A model generated the notes under the pieces. It was not told the origin of the DNA. It made no database searches and worked only from the letters and a program-made list of their open reading frames with translations. DNA of 64,000 bases, taken from Rhodanobacter humi (GTDB lineage Bacteria > Pseudomonadota > Gammaproteobacteria > Xanthomonadales > Rhodanobacteraceae). Position numbers and translations under genes: made by a program. This document shows, piece by piece, positions 25,817 to 33,061 of the stretch. The stretch's first letter is position 1; every line of letters starts with the position of its first letter. The stretch is taken from assembly GCF_041107455.1 (NCBI RefSeq), contig NZ_JBGBPY010000001.1, positions 3,410,001 through 3,474,000 of the forward strand. The letters run 5' to 3'.

Positions 25817-26817
25817 TGCCGGCTCGCGTCGAGCTCGAGCTCGCGCTGCGGGAGCAGCCGCAGGGCTTCGAGTTCTTCGAGGCGCTACGCCGGCTCGAGT
25901 GCGCGCATCCGGAGCGGCCGCGGCTGGGCGAATCCGCCAAGCCGGCGGAGGATGCCGTGCGCCTGTGCCACACGCCCTCGCTGGCGTTCGCGCCAAGCGG
26001 TGTCGAACGCTACGAGCCCGCCGCCGAAGGCCGGCCGGCCCGGCTGCACGGCCTGTTCTTCGGCCTGTTCGGGCCGAACGCGCCGCTGCCGCTGCACCTC
26101 ACCGAATACGCGATGGATCGCCAGCGCAACGCCAAGGATTCCACCCTGGTCGCGTTCGCCGACATCTTCCATCACCGCATGCTGAGCCTGTTCTACCGCG
26201 CCTGGGCCAGCGCGCAGCCCACCGTGCAGCTCGACCGCCCCGACGAGGACCGCTTCCGCCTGTACATGGGTGCGCTGGTGGGCTTGTCCACGCGGGGGCT
26301 GGAGGCGCGCGACGCGCTGCCCGACCAGTACAAGCGCTTCTTCGCCGGCCGCCTGGTGGCGCAGGCGCGCAATGCCGAGGGGCTGCGCGGCCTGCTGGAA
26401 CATTTCTTCCGCATTCCCGTACGCGTGCTGGAGTTCGTCGCGAGCTGGATGCGCCTGCCGCACGAAGCGCACCTGCGACTGGGTGCCTCGCCCGAGGTGG
26501 CCGGCCTGGGCAGCACCGCGGTACTGGGCGAATACGTGTGGGGCTCGCAGCAGCGCTTCCGCTTGCGGCTCGGGCCGCTGACGCGCGCCGAGTTCAACAA
26601 CTTCCTGCCCGGCGGCGAGGCGCTGCGCCAGCTGGTGGCGGCGGTGAAGACCTACGTGGGCGAGGAGAAGGCCTGGGACGTGCAGCTGGTGCTCAAGCGC
26701 GCCGAGGTGCCGACCACGAAGCTGGGCCAGTCCGGGCGCATGGGGCTTTCCACCTGGATGGGCGAGCCGCGCCGGGATGCCGATGCGGACCACGTGATCC
26801 TGCAGCCGGTGGGCTAG
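25780..26817 (+). CDS. tssG: T6SS baseplate protein TssG
   Basis: 345 residues (ImpH/VasB family) with FEFFEALRRLE near the start, FFGLFGPNAPLPLHLTEYA, RMLSLFYRAWASAQP and LLEHFFRIPVRVLEF, all usual family blocks. It is a wedge partner of TssF. The start lies inside tssF in another frame, so the two are coupled. A REP-like pair separates it from clpV. Confidence 0.95.
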   Translation: MAGTARQAPDPVVPARVELELALREQPQGFEFFEALRRLECAHPERPRLGESAKPAEDAVRLCHTPSLAFAPSGVERYEPAAEGRPARLHGLFFGLFGPNAPLPLHLTEYAMDRQRNAKDSTLVAFADIFHHRMLSLFYRAWASAQPTVQLDRPDEDRFRLYMGALVGLSTRGLEARDALPDQYKRFFAGRLVAQARNAEGLRGLLEHFFRIPVRVLEFVASWMRLPHEAHLRLGASPEVAGLGSTAVLGEYVWGSQQRFRLRLGPLTRAEFNNFLPGGEALRQLVAAVKTYVGEEKAWDVQLVLKRAEVPTTKLGQSGRMGLSTWMGEPRRDADADHVILQPVG

Positions 26818-26856
26818 GCGATGGGCTTCGACTTTTCGCACCGAGCCGGTTTTTTT

Positions 26857-26962
26857 CTCCTCCCCCTGCGTGCAGGGGGAGGTCGGGAGGGGGTGAGCTT
26901 TGGGCCGTTGGCCGAAAAGCACCCCACCCCAACCCTCTCCTGCAAGCAGGGGAGGGAGCCCG
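26857..26962. repeat. Inverted pair of REP-like palindromes between tssG and clpV
   Basis: CCTCCCCCTGC (26859-26869) pairs with 26872-26882, and CCCTCTCCTGC (26933-26943) pairs with 26946-26956 with one mismatch. The G-rich tail of the first hairpin mirrors the C-rich lead of the second, giving a head-to-head pair. It is a different family from the pair at 6357-6480. It fills most of the 200-base gap and may uncouple clpV expression from the upstream genes. Confidence 0.75.
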
Positions 26963-27018
26963 CTTTCGTCGCGGCCGCGATCGCGCAGCCGCCATCACCA
27001 CTTCAGGGGTAGAGATCC

Positions 27019-29763
27019 ATGGCAGAAATCAGTCGCAGCGCGCTGTTCGGCAAGCTCAACAAGCTGGCGTACCGGGGCATCGAGAGCGCCACCGTGTTCT
27101 GCAAGTTGCGCGGCAACCCGTACGTGGAGCTGGTGCACTGGATCCACCAGATCCTGCAACTGCAGGACTCGGACCTGCACCGCATCGTCAAGCAGTTCAA
27201 CCTCAACCCGTCGAACCTCGCGCGCGACGTCACCGACGCGCTGGACCGGCTGCCGCGCGGTTCCACCAGCATCTCCGACCTTTCCAGCGACGTGGAGGAA
27301 GCCGTCGAGCGTGGCTGGGTGTTCGCCACCCTGATGTTCGGCGAGGCGCAGGTGCGCACCGGCTATCTCATGGTGGGCGTGCTGCGACTGCGCCATCTGC
27401 GCAATACGCTGCTCGGCGTCTCGAAGGAGTTCGAGAAGATCAAGCCCGAGGCACTGGTGGAGAAGTTCGCCGAGGTGGTGGCCGGCTCGCCCGAGGACGG
27501 CCAGAGCGCCAGCGACGGCTTCCACATGGGTGGCGCCGCACCGGGCGAGGCCAGCGGCGCGATGTCGCCCGCGCAGATGGGCAAGCAGGAGGCGTTGGCG
27601 CAATTCACCATTGACCTCACCGAGCAGGCGCGCAGCGGCAAGATGGATCCGATCGTCGGTCGCGACGACGAGATCCGTCAGCTGGTCGATATCCTGATGC
27701 GCAGGCGCCAGAACAACCCGATGCTGGTCGGCGAAGCCGGCGTGGGCAAGACCGCGGTGATCGAGGGTTTCGCCATGCGCATTGCCATCGGCGACGTGCC
27801 GCCGCCGCTGAAGGACGTGCAGTTGCGCGTGCTCGACGTCGGCCTGCTGCAGGCCGGCGCCAGCATGAAGGGCGAATTCGAAAACCGCCTGAAGCAGGTG
27901 ATCGAGGAAGTGCAGTCGTCCACCAGGCCGATCATCCTGTTCATCGACGAGGCGCACACCCTGGTCGGCGCTGGCGGTGCCGCCGGCACCGGCGATGCCG
28001 CCAACCTGCTCAAGCCCGCGCTGGCGCGCGGCAACCTGCGCACGATCGGTGCCACCACCTGGGCCGAATACAAGAAGCACATCGAAAAAGACCCGGCGTT
28101 GACCCGCCGCTTCCAGACCGTGCAGATCGACGAACCCAGCGAGGAGAAGGCGATCCTGATGATGCGCGGTGTCGCCAGCGTGATGGAGAAGCACCACAAG
28201 GTGCAGATCCTCGACGAGGCGCTGGAGGCCGCGGTCAAGCTGTCGCACCGCTACATCCCAGCCCGCCAGCTGCCGGACAAGTCGGTCAGCCTGCTCGACA
28301 CCGCCTGCGCCCGCGTGGCGATCAGCCAGCACGCCGTGCCGGCCGAGGTGGACGACACGCGCAAGCGCATCCAGGCGCTGGAAACCGAGCTGGGCATCAT
28401 CGCCCGCGAGAAAAATGTCGGCGTGGATGTCAGCTCGCGCGAGGAAGCCGCCAGCGAGAAGCTGGCGACGCAGAAGGCGCGGCTGGAAACGCTGGAAGCG
28501 AACTGGGTGACCGAGAAGGCACTGGTCGAGAAGGTTCTCGACATCCGCTCGAAGCTGCGCGGCTCGACGGCGCCGGTCGAAGGCACCGGCAGCGCGTTGG
28601 AGGAGTCGGCCAACCAGGAGGCCGAAACCAAGCCCGCGCCGGTGGCGGGTGATGCCCCGCTGGATGGCGCCGAACGCGCGGCGGCGCTCGAGCAATTGAA
28701 GGGCCTGCAGGCGCAGCTCGCCGAACTGCAGGGCGAGCACCCGCTGATCCTTGCCTCGGTCGATCAGCAGGCGGTGGGCTCGGTGGTGTCGGACTGGACC
28801 GGCATCCCGGTCGGGCGCATGGTCAAGAGCGAAGTCGAGACGGTGATGAACCTGGCCAAGCTGATGGGCGCCCGCGTCATCGGCCAGGACCACGCAATGG
28901 AGATGATCGCCAAGCGCATCCAGACTTCGCGCGCCGGCCTGGTCGATCCGAACAAGCCGATCGGCGTCTTCATGCTCGCCGGTACCTCCGGCGTGGGCAA
29001 GACCGAAACCGCACTGGCGCTGGCCGAAGCTTTGTACGGCGGCGAGCAGAACATCATCACCATCAATATGAGCGAGTTCCAGGAAGCGCATACCGTTTCC
29101 ACGCTCAAGGGCGCGCCTCCCGGCTACGTCGGCTACGGCGAGGGCGGCGTGCTCACCGAAGCCGTGCGGCGCAAGCCGTACTCCGTGGTGCTGCTGGACG
29201 AAGTCGAGAAGGCCCATCCCGACGTCCACGAGATCTTCTTCCAGGTCTTCGACAAGGGCGTGATGGAGGACGGCGAAGGCCGCAGCATCGACTTCAAGAA
29301 CACCTTGATCCTGCTCACCACCAATGCCGGTACCGAGCTCATCGCCAGCATGTGCAAGGACCCGGAACTGATGCCCGAGCCCGACGGCATGGCCAAGGCC
29401 TTGCGCGAGCCGCTGCTGAAGATCTTCCCGCCCGCCTTGCTTGGACGCTTGGTCACCATCCCGTACTACCCGCTCAGCCCTGAAATGCTGGGCAAGATCG
29501 TCAAGCTGCAGATCAACCGCATCAAGAAGCGCGTCGAGGCGCGCTACAAGATCCCGTTCGAGTACAGCGAGGACGTGGTGAAGCTGGTGGTCGCGCGCTG
29601 CACCGAGACGGAATCGGGCGGGCGCATGATCGATGCGATTCTGACCAACTCGATGCTGCCGGATATTTCGCGGGCGTTTTTGACGAAGATGATTGCGGGT
29701 GAGCAGATTGCGAAGGTGCAGGTGGGGGTGACGGACGGGGAGTTTTCGTATGGGTTTGGGTGA
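27019..29763 (+). CDS. tssH: T6SS sheath-recycling AAA+ ATPase TssH/ClpV
   Basis: 914 residues. The N domain (1-160) recognises the contracted sheath. AAA1 has GEAGVGKTA (about 237) and LFIDEAHTL; a coiled middle region follows; AAA2 has GTSGVGKTETA (about 655) and VVLLDEVEKAH. It disassembles contracted TssBC for reuse. The last ~35 codons switch from C-ending to T- and G-ending codons, and a second, degraded version of this 3' end follows directly (29796-29950). The protein end (EQIAKVQVGVTDGEFSYGFG) is still a plausible ClpV tail, so the gene looks functional. Confidence 0.96.
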   Translation: MAEISRSALFGKLNKLAYRGIESATVFCKLRGNPYVELVHWIHQILQLQDSDLHRIVKQFNLNPSNLARDVTDALDRLPRGSTSISDLSSDVEEAVERGWVFATLMFGEAQVRTGYLMVGVLRLRHLRNTLLGVSKEFEKIKPEALVEKFAEVVAGSPEDGQSASDGFHMGGAAPGEASGAMSPAQMGKQEALAQFTIDLTEQARSGKMDPIVGRDDEIRQLVDILMRRRQNNPMLVGEAGVGKTAVIEGFAMRIAIGDVPPPLKDVQLRVLDVGLLQAGASMKGEFENRLKQVIEEVQSSTRPIILFIDEAHTLVGAGGAAGTGDAANLLKPALARGNLRTIGATTWAEYKKHIEKDPALTRRFQTVQIDEPSEEKAILMMRGVASVMEKHHKVQILDEALEAAVKLSHRYIPARQLPDKSVSLLDTACARVAISQHAVPAEVDDTRKRIQALETELGIIAREKNVGVDVSSREEAASEKLATQKARLETLEANWVTEKALVEKVLDIRSKLRGSTAPVEGTGSALEESANQEAETKPAPVAGDAPLDGAERAAALEQLKGLQAQLAELQGEHPLILASVDQQAVGSVVSDWTGIPVGRMVKSEVETVMNLAKLMGARVIGQDHAMEMIAKRIQTSRAGLVDPNKPIGVFMLAGTSGVGKTETALALAEALYGGEQNIITINMSEFQEAHTVSTLKGAPPGYVGYGEGGVLTEAVRRKPYSVVLLDEVEKAHPDVHEIFFQVFDKGVMEDGEGRSIDFKNTLILLTTNAGTELIASMCKDPELMPEPDGMAKALREPLLKIFPPALLGRLVTIPYYPLSPEMLGKIVKLQINRIKKRVEARYKIPFEYSEDVVKLVVARCTETESGGRMIDAILTNSMLPDISRAFLTKMIAGEQIAKVQVGVTDGEFSYGFG

Positions 29764-29776
29764 GGCATCGGCAGAT

Positions 29777-29797
29777 AGTGAGCCTGACCCCGTTTTT
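29777..29797. repeat. Short mosaic-boundary motif, copy 1
   Basis: AGTGAGCCTGACCCCGTTTT is the first of several copies of a motif whose consensus is AGTGAACCTGACCCCGTTT (reverse AAACGGGGTCAGGTTCACT). It lies between the intact clpV stop and the clpV scrap. Confidence 0.75.
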
Positions 29798-29950
29798 GAT
29801 CGACGCCATCCTGACCAACACCATGCTGCCGGATATCTCGCGAGAGTTCCTCAACCGGATGATCGAGGGCGTGCGATGACGGGGGTGAAGGTTGGGGCGG
29901 GGATGCCGGATTTTCGTATGCGTTTGCTTGAGGTGGCGATTCATAAGTGA
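29796..29950 (+). pseudogene. Duplicated 3' fragment of clpV
   Basis: From 29796 the frame reads LIDAILTNTMLPDISREFLNRMIEGV, a close match to the ClpV segment MIDAILTNSMLPDISRAFLTKM encoded about 170 bases upstream, then stops. After a short break it resumes GVKVGAGMPDFRMRLLEV, similar to the last ClpV residues in nucleotide sequence (GTGAAGGTTGGGG...GATTTTCGTATG). It is a remnant of a second clpV 3' end left by recombination at the cargo-bay border, not a gene. Confidence 0.8.
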
Positions 29951-29964
29951 ACCTGACCCCGTTT
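29946..29964. repeat. Short mosaic-boundary motif, copy 2
   Basis: AGTGAACCTGACCCCGTTT closes the clpV scrap. Copies 1 and 2 therefore bracket the duplicated fragment in direct orientation. Confidence 0.75.
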
Positions 29965-30028
29965 CTCGCTGGTGACAATTTCTCCTATACGGTTGCCTGA
30001 AGCAAAGGGTGAGCGGCCGTTTTGGTAC

Positions 30029-30853
30029 ATGTTGACGATAAGGATTCCCTTAGTCATGCCGGAAATCGAAGCACGTCACGCTGGTGAGGCCGTCTTCAAC
30101 CTTGCGACGGCGCTGGAAGGCGCCGATGGCTGGAAGGTGTCCGAAAAGGACGCCACTATCTATCGCTTGCTCGGCAAGGATCTGAAAAGCTGCCTGTTCG
30201 TAAGCCGAGGGCCGGGCGATTGGGATGCCCTTGAGCCGACCTATCGGCAGGCATGGCTCGATGAGATCAAGCGGCGACTCAAGGGGCGAGAACTGCAGCT
30301 CCTGAATGATAAGTCCATCGCTGACGAGACGCGCTACGTTCTGAAGAAAGCTTCGCATTTTGCCGGAAGCGCCATGCCTAGTGTGTTGTTCTTCTCGCAA
30401 TACAAGTGTAACGCGCATTTTCAGTCGGCCTACGACGATTCCCCAGGATGGATTGCCGGAAAACCTCTGGTCGAAGTGGCGAAAAAGCTTCAGGAGGATG
30501 TCGACAGGAGCGTCGACTTTCGCATTTCCGTGTCCTGGATCGGTTGTCGCTGGATCGCGTGGAACAATCGTGGCTTTACCACGCATTGCCTTGCCAACGT
30601 GATGCCCCTGCGCATCGTGCCCAATCCTCGGCCCTCGGTGGCCGAGCAGGCGCGGCTTGGGGAGTTGATGCATGGCATCAACTATTCCGCTGCGGTGCCG
30701 GCCGATCGGCGTGATCCTGGTCATTGGGAAAGTACCGCGCCGTGTACGGTGATTTCGATTGTTGACGGCGGACAGGGTACGGATGTGCTGTACACGGTTA
30801 AAAGCGGTTTCTGCCGTGACAACGGCAATGCGACCGTGTTGAATACGGTCTGA
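30029..30853 (+). CDS. Unknown protein in the T6SS cargo bay
   Basis: 274 residues if read from the ATG at 30029. A GTG at 29972 and an ATG at 30056 (with AAGGA 11 bases before it) are alternatives. There is no signal peptide, membrane span or recognised domain. Visible features are a charged middle (YRQAWLDEIKRRLKGRELQ), LVEVAKKLQEDVDRSVDF, and a WIGCRWIAWNNRG segment. Base composition is clearly less GC-rich than the T6SS core genes, and boundary motifs flank it, so it was probably acquired. By position it could be an immunity, adaptor or effector protein for the PI-PLC-like gene, but nothing in the sequence decides this. Confidence 0.6.
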   Translation: MLTIRIPLVMPEIEARHAGEAVFNLATALEGADGWKVSEKDATIYRLLGKDLKSCLFVSRGPGDWDALEPTYRQAWLDEIKRRLKGRELQLLNDKSIADETRYVLKKASHFAGSAMPSVLFFSQYKCNAHFQSAYDDSPGWIAGKPLVEVAKKLQEDVDRSVDFRISVSWIGCRWIAWNNRGFTTHCLANVMPLRIVPNPRPSVAEQARLGELMHGINYSAAVPADRRDPGHWESTAPCTVISIVDGGQGTDVLYTVKSGFCRDNGNATVLNTV

Positions 30854-30863
30854 GACTCCGCTG

Positions 30864-30911
30864 CAAAACAGGTCAAAACAGGGGTCGAAACAGGGGTTAG
30901 AGTGCACTTTT
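30864..30911. repeat. Degenerate boundary-motif cluster
   Basis: Three overlapping runs of the form CAAAACAGG(GG)TC occur in tandem, ending GGGGTTAGAGTGCACTTTT. This looks like partial copies of the motif seen at 29777, 29946, 31267 and 32646. The following bases to 31027 hold no gene. Confidence 0.55.
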
Positions 30912-31027
30912 GAAAGGCGGGTTCGTTTGGTTATTGAGTGGGTGGCGAGTTGTCGGGGCGGTCGCGATTGCGCACCTTATGCCGTTTCCAAAACCGCCAT
31001 CGCATATCAGTCGATGAGGAATGAAGC

Positions 31028-31240
31028 ATGCCTGGACACAGCAGTTGTTATCTGGTTATCAACGCGGGCGCCAATACATATTGGCGCTACATCAAGAAAT
31101 ACTCTGATGCTCAGGAAAAGGCGTTCATCGTGGATGCCAAGCTGGCGGAGGTGGGTGGAAGTGTGGCATTGGTCAATACCGTTCGCGTGGGCACAATCCA
31201 GCGGAAGAACACCGAGCCGACCAACGGCGTCGAGATCTGA
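31028..31240 (+). CDS. Small unknown protein in the cargo bay
   Basis: 70 residues starting MPGHSSCYLVINAGANTYW, with GAGGAATGAAGC giving a reasonable ribosome site. It is not membrane-bound and not recognised. It is in the same reading frame as the PI-PLC-like gene 246 bases downstream, and two boundary motifs lie between them. It could therefore be the detached N-terminal piece of an ancestral longer effector, which is inference. AT-rich sequence follows it. Confidence 0.45.
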   Translation: MPGHSSCYLVINAGANTYWRYIKKYSDAQEKAFIVDAKLAEVGGSVALVNTVRVGTIQRKNTEPTNGVEI

Positions 31241-31262
31241 AGGTCGCGCTGCTTGCAAGACA

Positions 31263-31313
31263 GCCAAAACGGGGTCAGGTTCACTTATATATTTAATGTT
31301 TATTGGCTGAATG
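31263..31313. repeat. Direct repeat flanking the PI-PLC cassette, left copy
   Basis: The copy begins GCCAAAACGGGGTCAGG, continues TTCACTTATATA and ends ATGTTTATTGGCTGAATG. The right copy at 32641-32690 shares the order GCCAAAA, GGGTCAGG, TCACTTAT, ATGTTTATTGGCTG and then ATG, with small gaps. The two lie in the same orientation on either side of one gene. Confidence 0.75.
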
Positions 31314-31486
31314 AAAGTAACTAAACCTGCCTCCGTTGGCATTCGTCCCGGACATAGAGGTCGATACCTGCGGACTTCCTTCAAAGCTGGGTCCAAAAAC
31401 AGGGTCGGATTCGCTTCCTTGTCTGTGATGGATAACTCAACCTGGCCCCGGGTTCGTGTCATTCGAGCCTCAATAACTTCAACGGA

Positions 31487-32617
31487 GTGCGTGCCTTGAC
31501 TGCCTTCCTCAAGAATTACACCAGCAAGCAGCTCAACCAAATCGTCTTCCCGGGCTCGCATGACGCCGGCATCTACGGTCAGGGCAAGAGCAACGTCATC
31601 ACCCAGAGCCTGAACATCGGCGAGCAGGCCAATGCCGGTGTGCGCTTCTTCGACATGCGCATTGCCACCGTCAAGCGCAGCGACGGATCTCTCGACCAGA
31701 AGTCCTACCACCTTGGCAAGGGTGTCATCGACAACAAGCACATGGGTGCCAAGCCCGGTGAAGTCCAGTCGCACCAGAACGTGTCCCACCTGGGCGGCTG
31801 GGGCCAGGACACGCTGTCGGACATGCTCACGCAGGCCAAGACCTATGTGGTGGCGAACCCGTCGGAGTTCCTGATCCTGAAGTTCTCCAAGTGCTACAAC
31901 CTGAAGGACGTGGTCGACACCTGCGTGCGCGTGCTGGGTGACACGCAGTTCAACTACAACAAGTCAGGTGGCGCGGCGATCAACCTCAACACGCGCACGG
32001 TCGGAAGCTTGGCGGGCAAGGTCATCACGCTGTTCGATCCCAAGGAACTGGAGAAGCTCGGCTTCGTCATTCGCGGCCAGATCTACAGCGGCTGCCTGTC
32101 CTTCGGCGAGCTCTTCAACAAGGAGACCAAGACGTCGCGCCAGTACCAGAAGGAGTTCCACGGCCTGCAGTACTTCGGCAAGTTCAGCAACACCGACGAC
32201 ATCAAGAAGAACACCAAGAAGCAGGCGGCGACGATGGGTGGCGGCACCTCGTGCGACCGTGACGCCATGGGCATGATGTACTGGACCACCACTGGCATGC
32301 TGGGCGACATCAAGGCCCGCAACGACAAGATGTGGACGGGCGTGAATGTGCAGGCCCTGCGTGACGTGTGGGAGGCCGGCTACAAAAAGGCCATGATCAA
32401 CCAGCTCGGTGCGCTGAGCTTCAAGGACCTCTACACCAAGAACAGTCGCTACTACGTGGCCAACAAGAACAGTTGGACGAGCTTCACGCCCAACATCGTC
32501 ATGATCGACTTCGCCGACTACCAGAAGTGCGTGACGGTCTACAACCTGAATCGCGTCAGGAGCGAGATGCTCGAGACCTTGATGCAGCAATCGGGTCATG
32601 CCATCGAAAATCTCTGA
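31487..32617 (+). CDS. PI-PLC-like phosphodiesterase, candidate T6SS lipase effector, possibly 5'-truncated
   Basis: About 376 residues of the phosphatidylinositol-specific phospholipase C X-domain superfamily. VFPGSHDAGIYGQG supplies the first catalytic histidine, GVRFFDMRI the acidic strand, and FLILKFSKC and IVMIDFADYQKC later barrel strands. Members cleave phosphodiesters of phospholipids. It has no signal peptide or membrane span, as expected for a T6SS cargo. The first start is a GTG at 31487, but the frame is open from 31436 and gives sensible protein (LNNFNGVRALTAF), so the true N terminus may have been lost where the boundary motif sits. It lies in the vgrG/PAAR cargo bay between direct repeats. 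Confidence 0.75.
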   Translation: MRALTAFLKNYTSKQLNQIVFPGSHDAGIYGQGKSNVITQSLNIGEQANAGVRFFDMRIATVKRSDGSLDQKSYHLGKGVIDNKHMGAKPGEVQSHQNVSHLGGWGQDTLSDMLTQAKTYVVANPSEFLILKFSKCYNLKDVVDTCVRVLGDTQFNYNKSGGAAINLNTRTVGSLAGKVITLFDPKELEKLGFVIRGQIYSGCLSFGELFNKETKTSRQYQKEFHGLQYFGKFSNTDDIKKNTKKQAATMGGGTSCDRDAMGMMYWTTTGMLGDIKARNDKMWTGVNVQALRDVWEAGYKKAMINQLGALSFKDLYTKNSRYYVANKNSWTSFTPNIVMIDFADYQKCVTVYNLNRVRSEMLETLMQQSGHAIENL

Positions 32618-32640
32618 CCACGGCGGTACGCGGGCCACTG

Positions 32641-32690
32641 GCCAAAAACTAGGGTCAGGTCACTTATCTCGGATGTTTATTGGCTGGATG
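32641..32690. repeat. Direct repeat flanking the PI-PLC cassette, right copy
   Basis: Matches 31263-31313 with a few substitutions and gaps; it ends ATGTTTATTGGCTGGATG. It falls just after the PI-PLC stop and ~75 bases before the PAAR gene. Recombination between the two copies would remove the cassette cleanly. Confidence 0.75.
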
Positions 32691-32764
32691 GATCCTCAAA
32701 AAGAGGGTGTAGTGACCAGATTTCCAGCGTGATTGCGCATTGATGGCTGGAGGAGTCCATACCT

Positions 32765-33061
32765 ATGCAACCCGCCGCCCGCCTTACCGACATGCATGTC
32801 TGCCCGATGGTCACACCGGGGGTCCCACCCATTCCGCACGTGGGCGGGCCTATCGTGTCGCCCGGAGCACCCACCGTGTTGATCGGTGGCCTGCCAGCGG
32901 CACGCTTGGGCGACATGGCGGTGTGCGTAGGTCCGCCGGACAGCATCGTCATGGGCTCGCCCACGGTGCTGATCGGCGGGCAGCCCGCCGCGCGGCTGGG
33001 TGATTCCTGTGCGCACGGCGGCACGATCGTGCTGGGCTGCTTCACCGTGCTGATCGCGTGA
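32765..33061 (+). CDS. PAAR-domain spike tip protein
   Basis: 98 residues, a stand-alone PAAR protein that caps the VgrG spike and can recruit effectors. Three repeats are visible: VLIGGLPAARLGDMAVC, VLIGGQPAARLGDSCAH and a terminal IVLGCFTVLIA. Metal-binding His and Cys are present (MHVCP, SCAHGG). GGAGGAG before the ATG is a strong ribosome site. It shares GTGA with the TPR-methyltransferase gene and so starts a four-gene effector operon. Confidence 0.93.
   Translation: MQPAARLTDMHVCPMVTPGVPPIPHVGGPIVSPGAPTVLIGGLPAARLGDMAVCVGPPDSIVMGSPTVLIGGQPAARLGDSCAHGGTIVLGCFTVLIA

Noticed and set aside
26821-27012. A 63-codon open frame between tssG and clpV
   Set aside because: It consists of the REP-like hairpin pair translated; no protein-like features.
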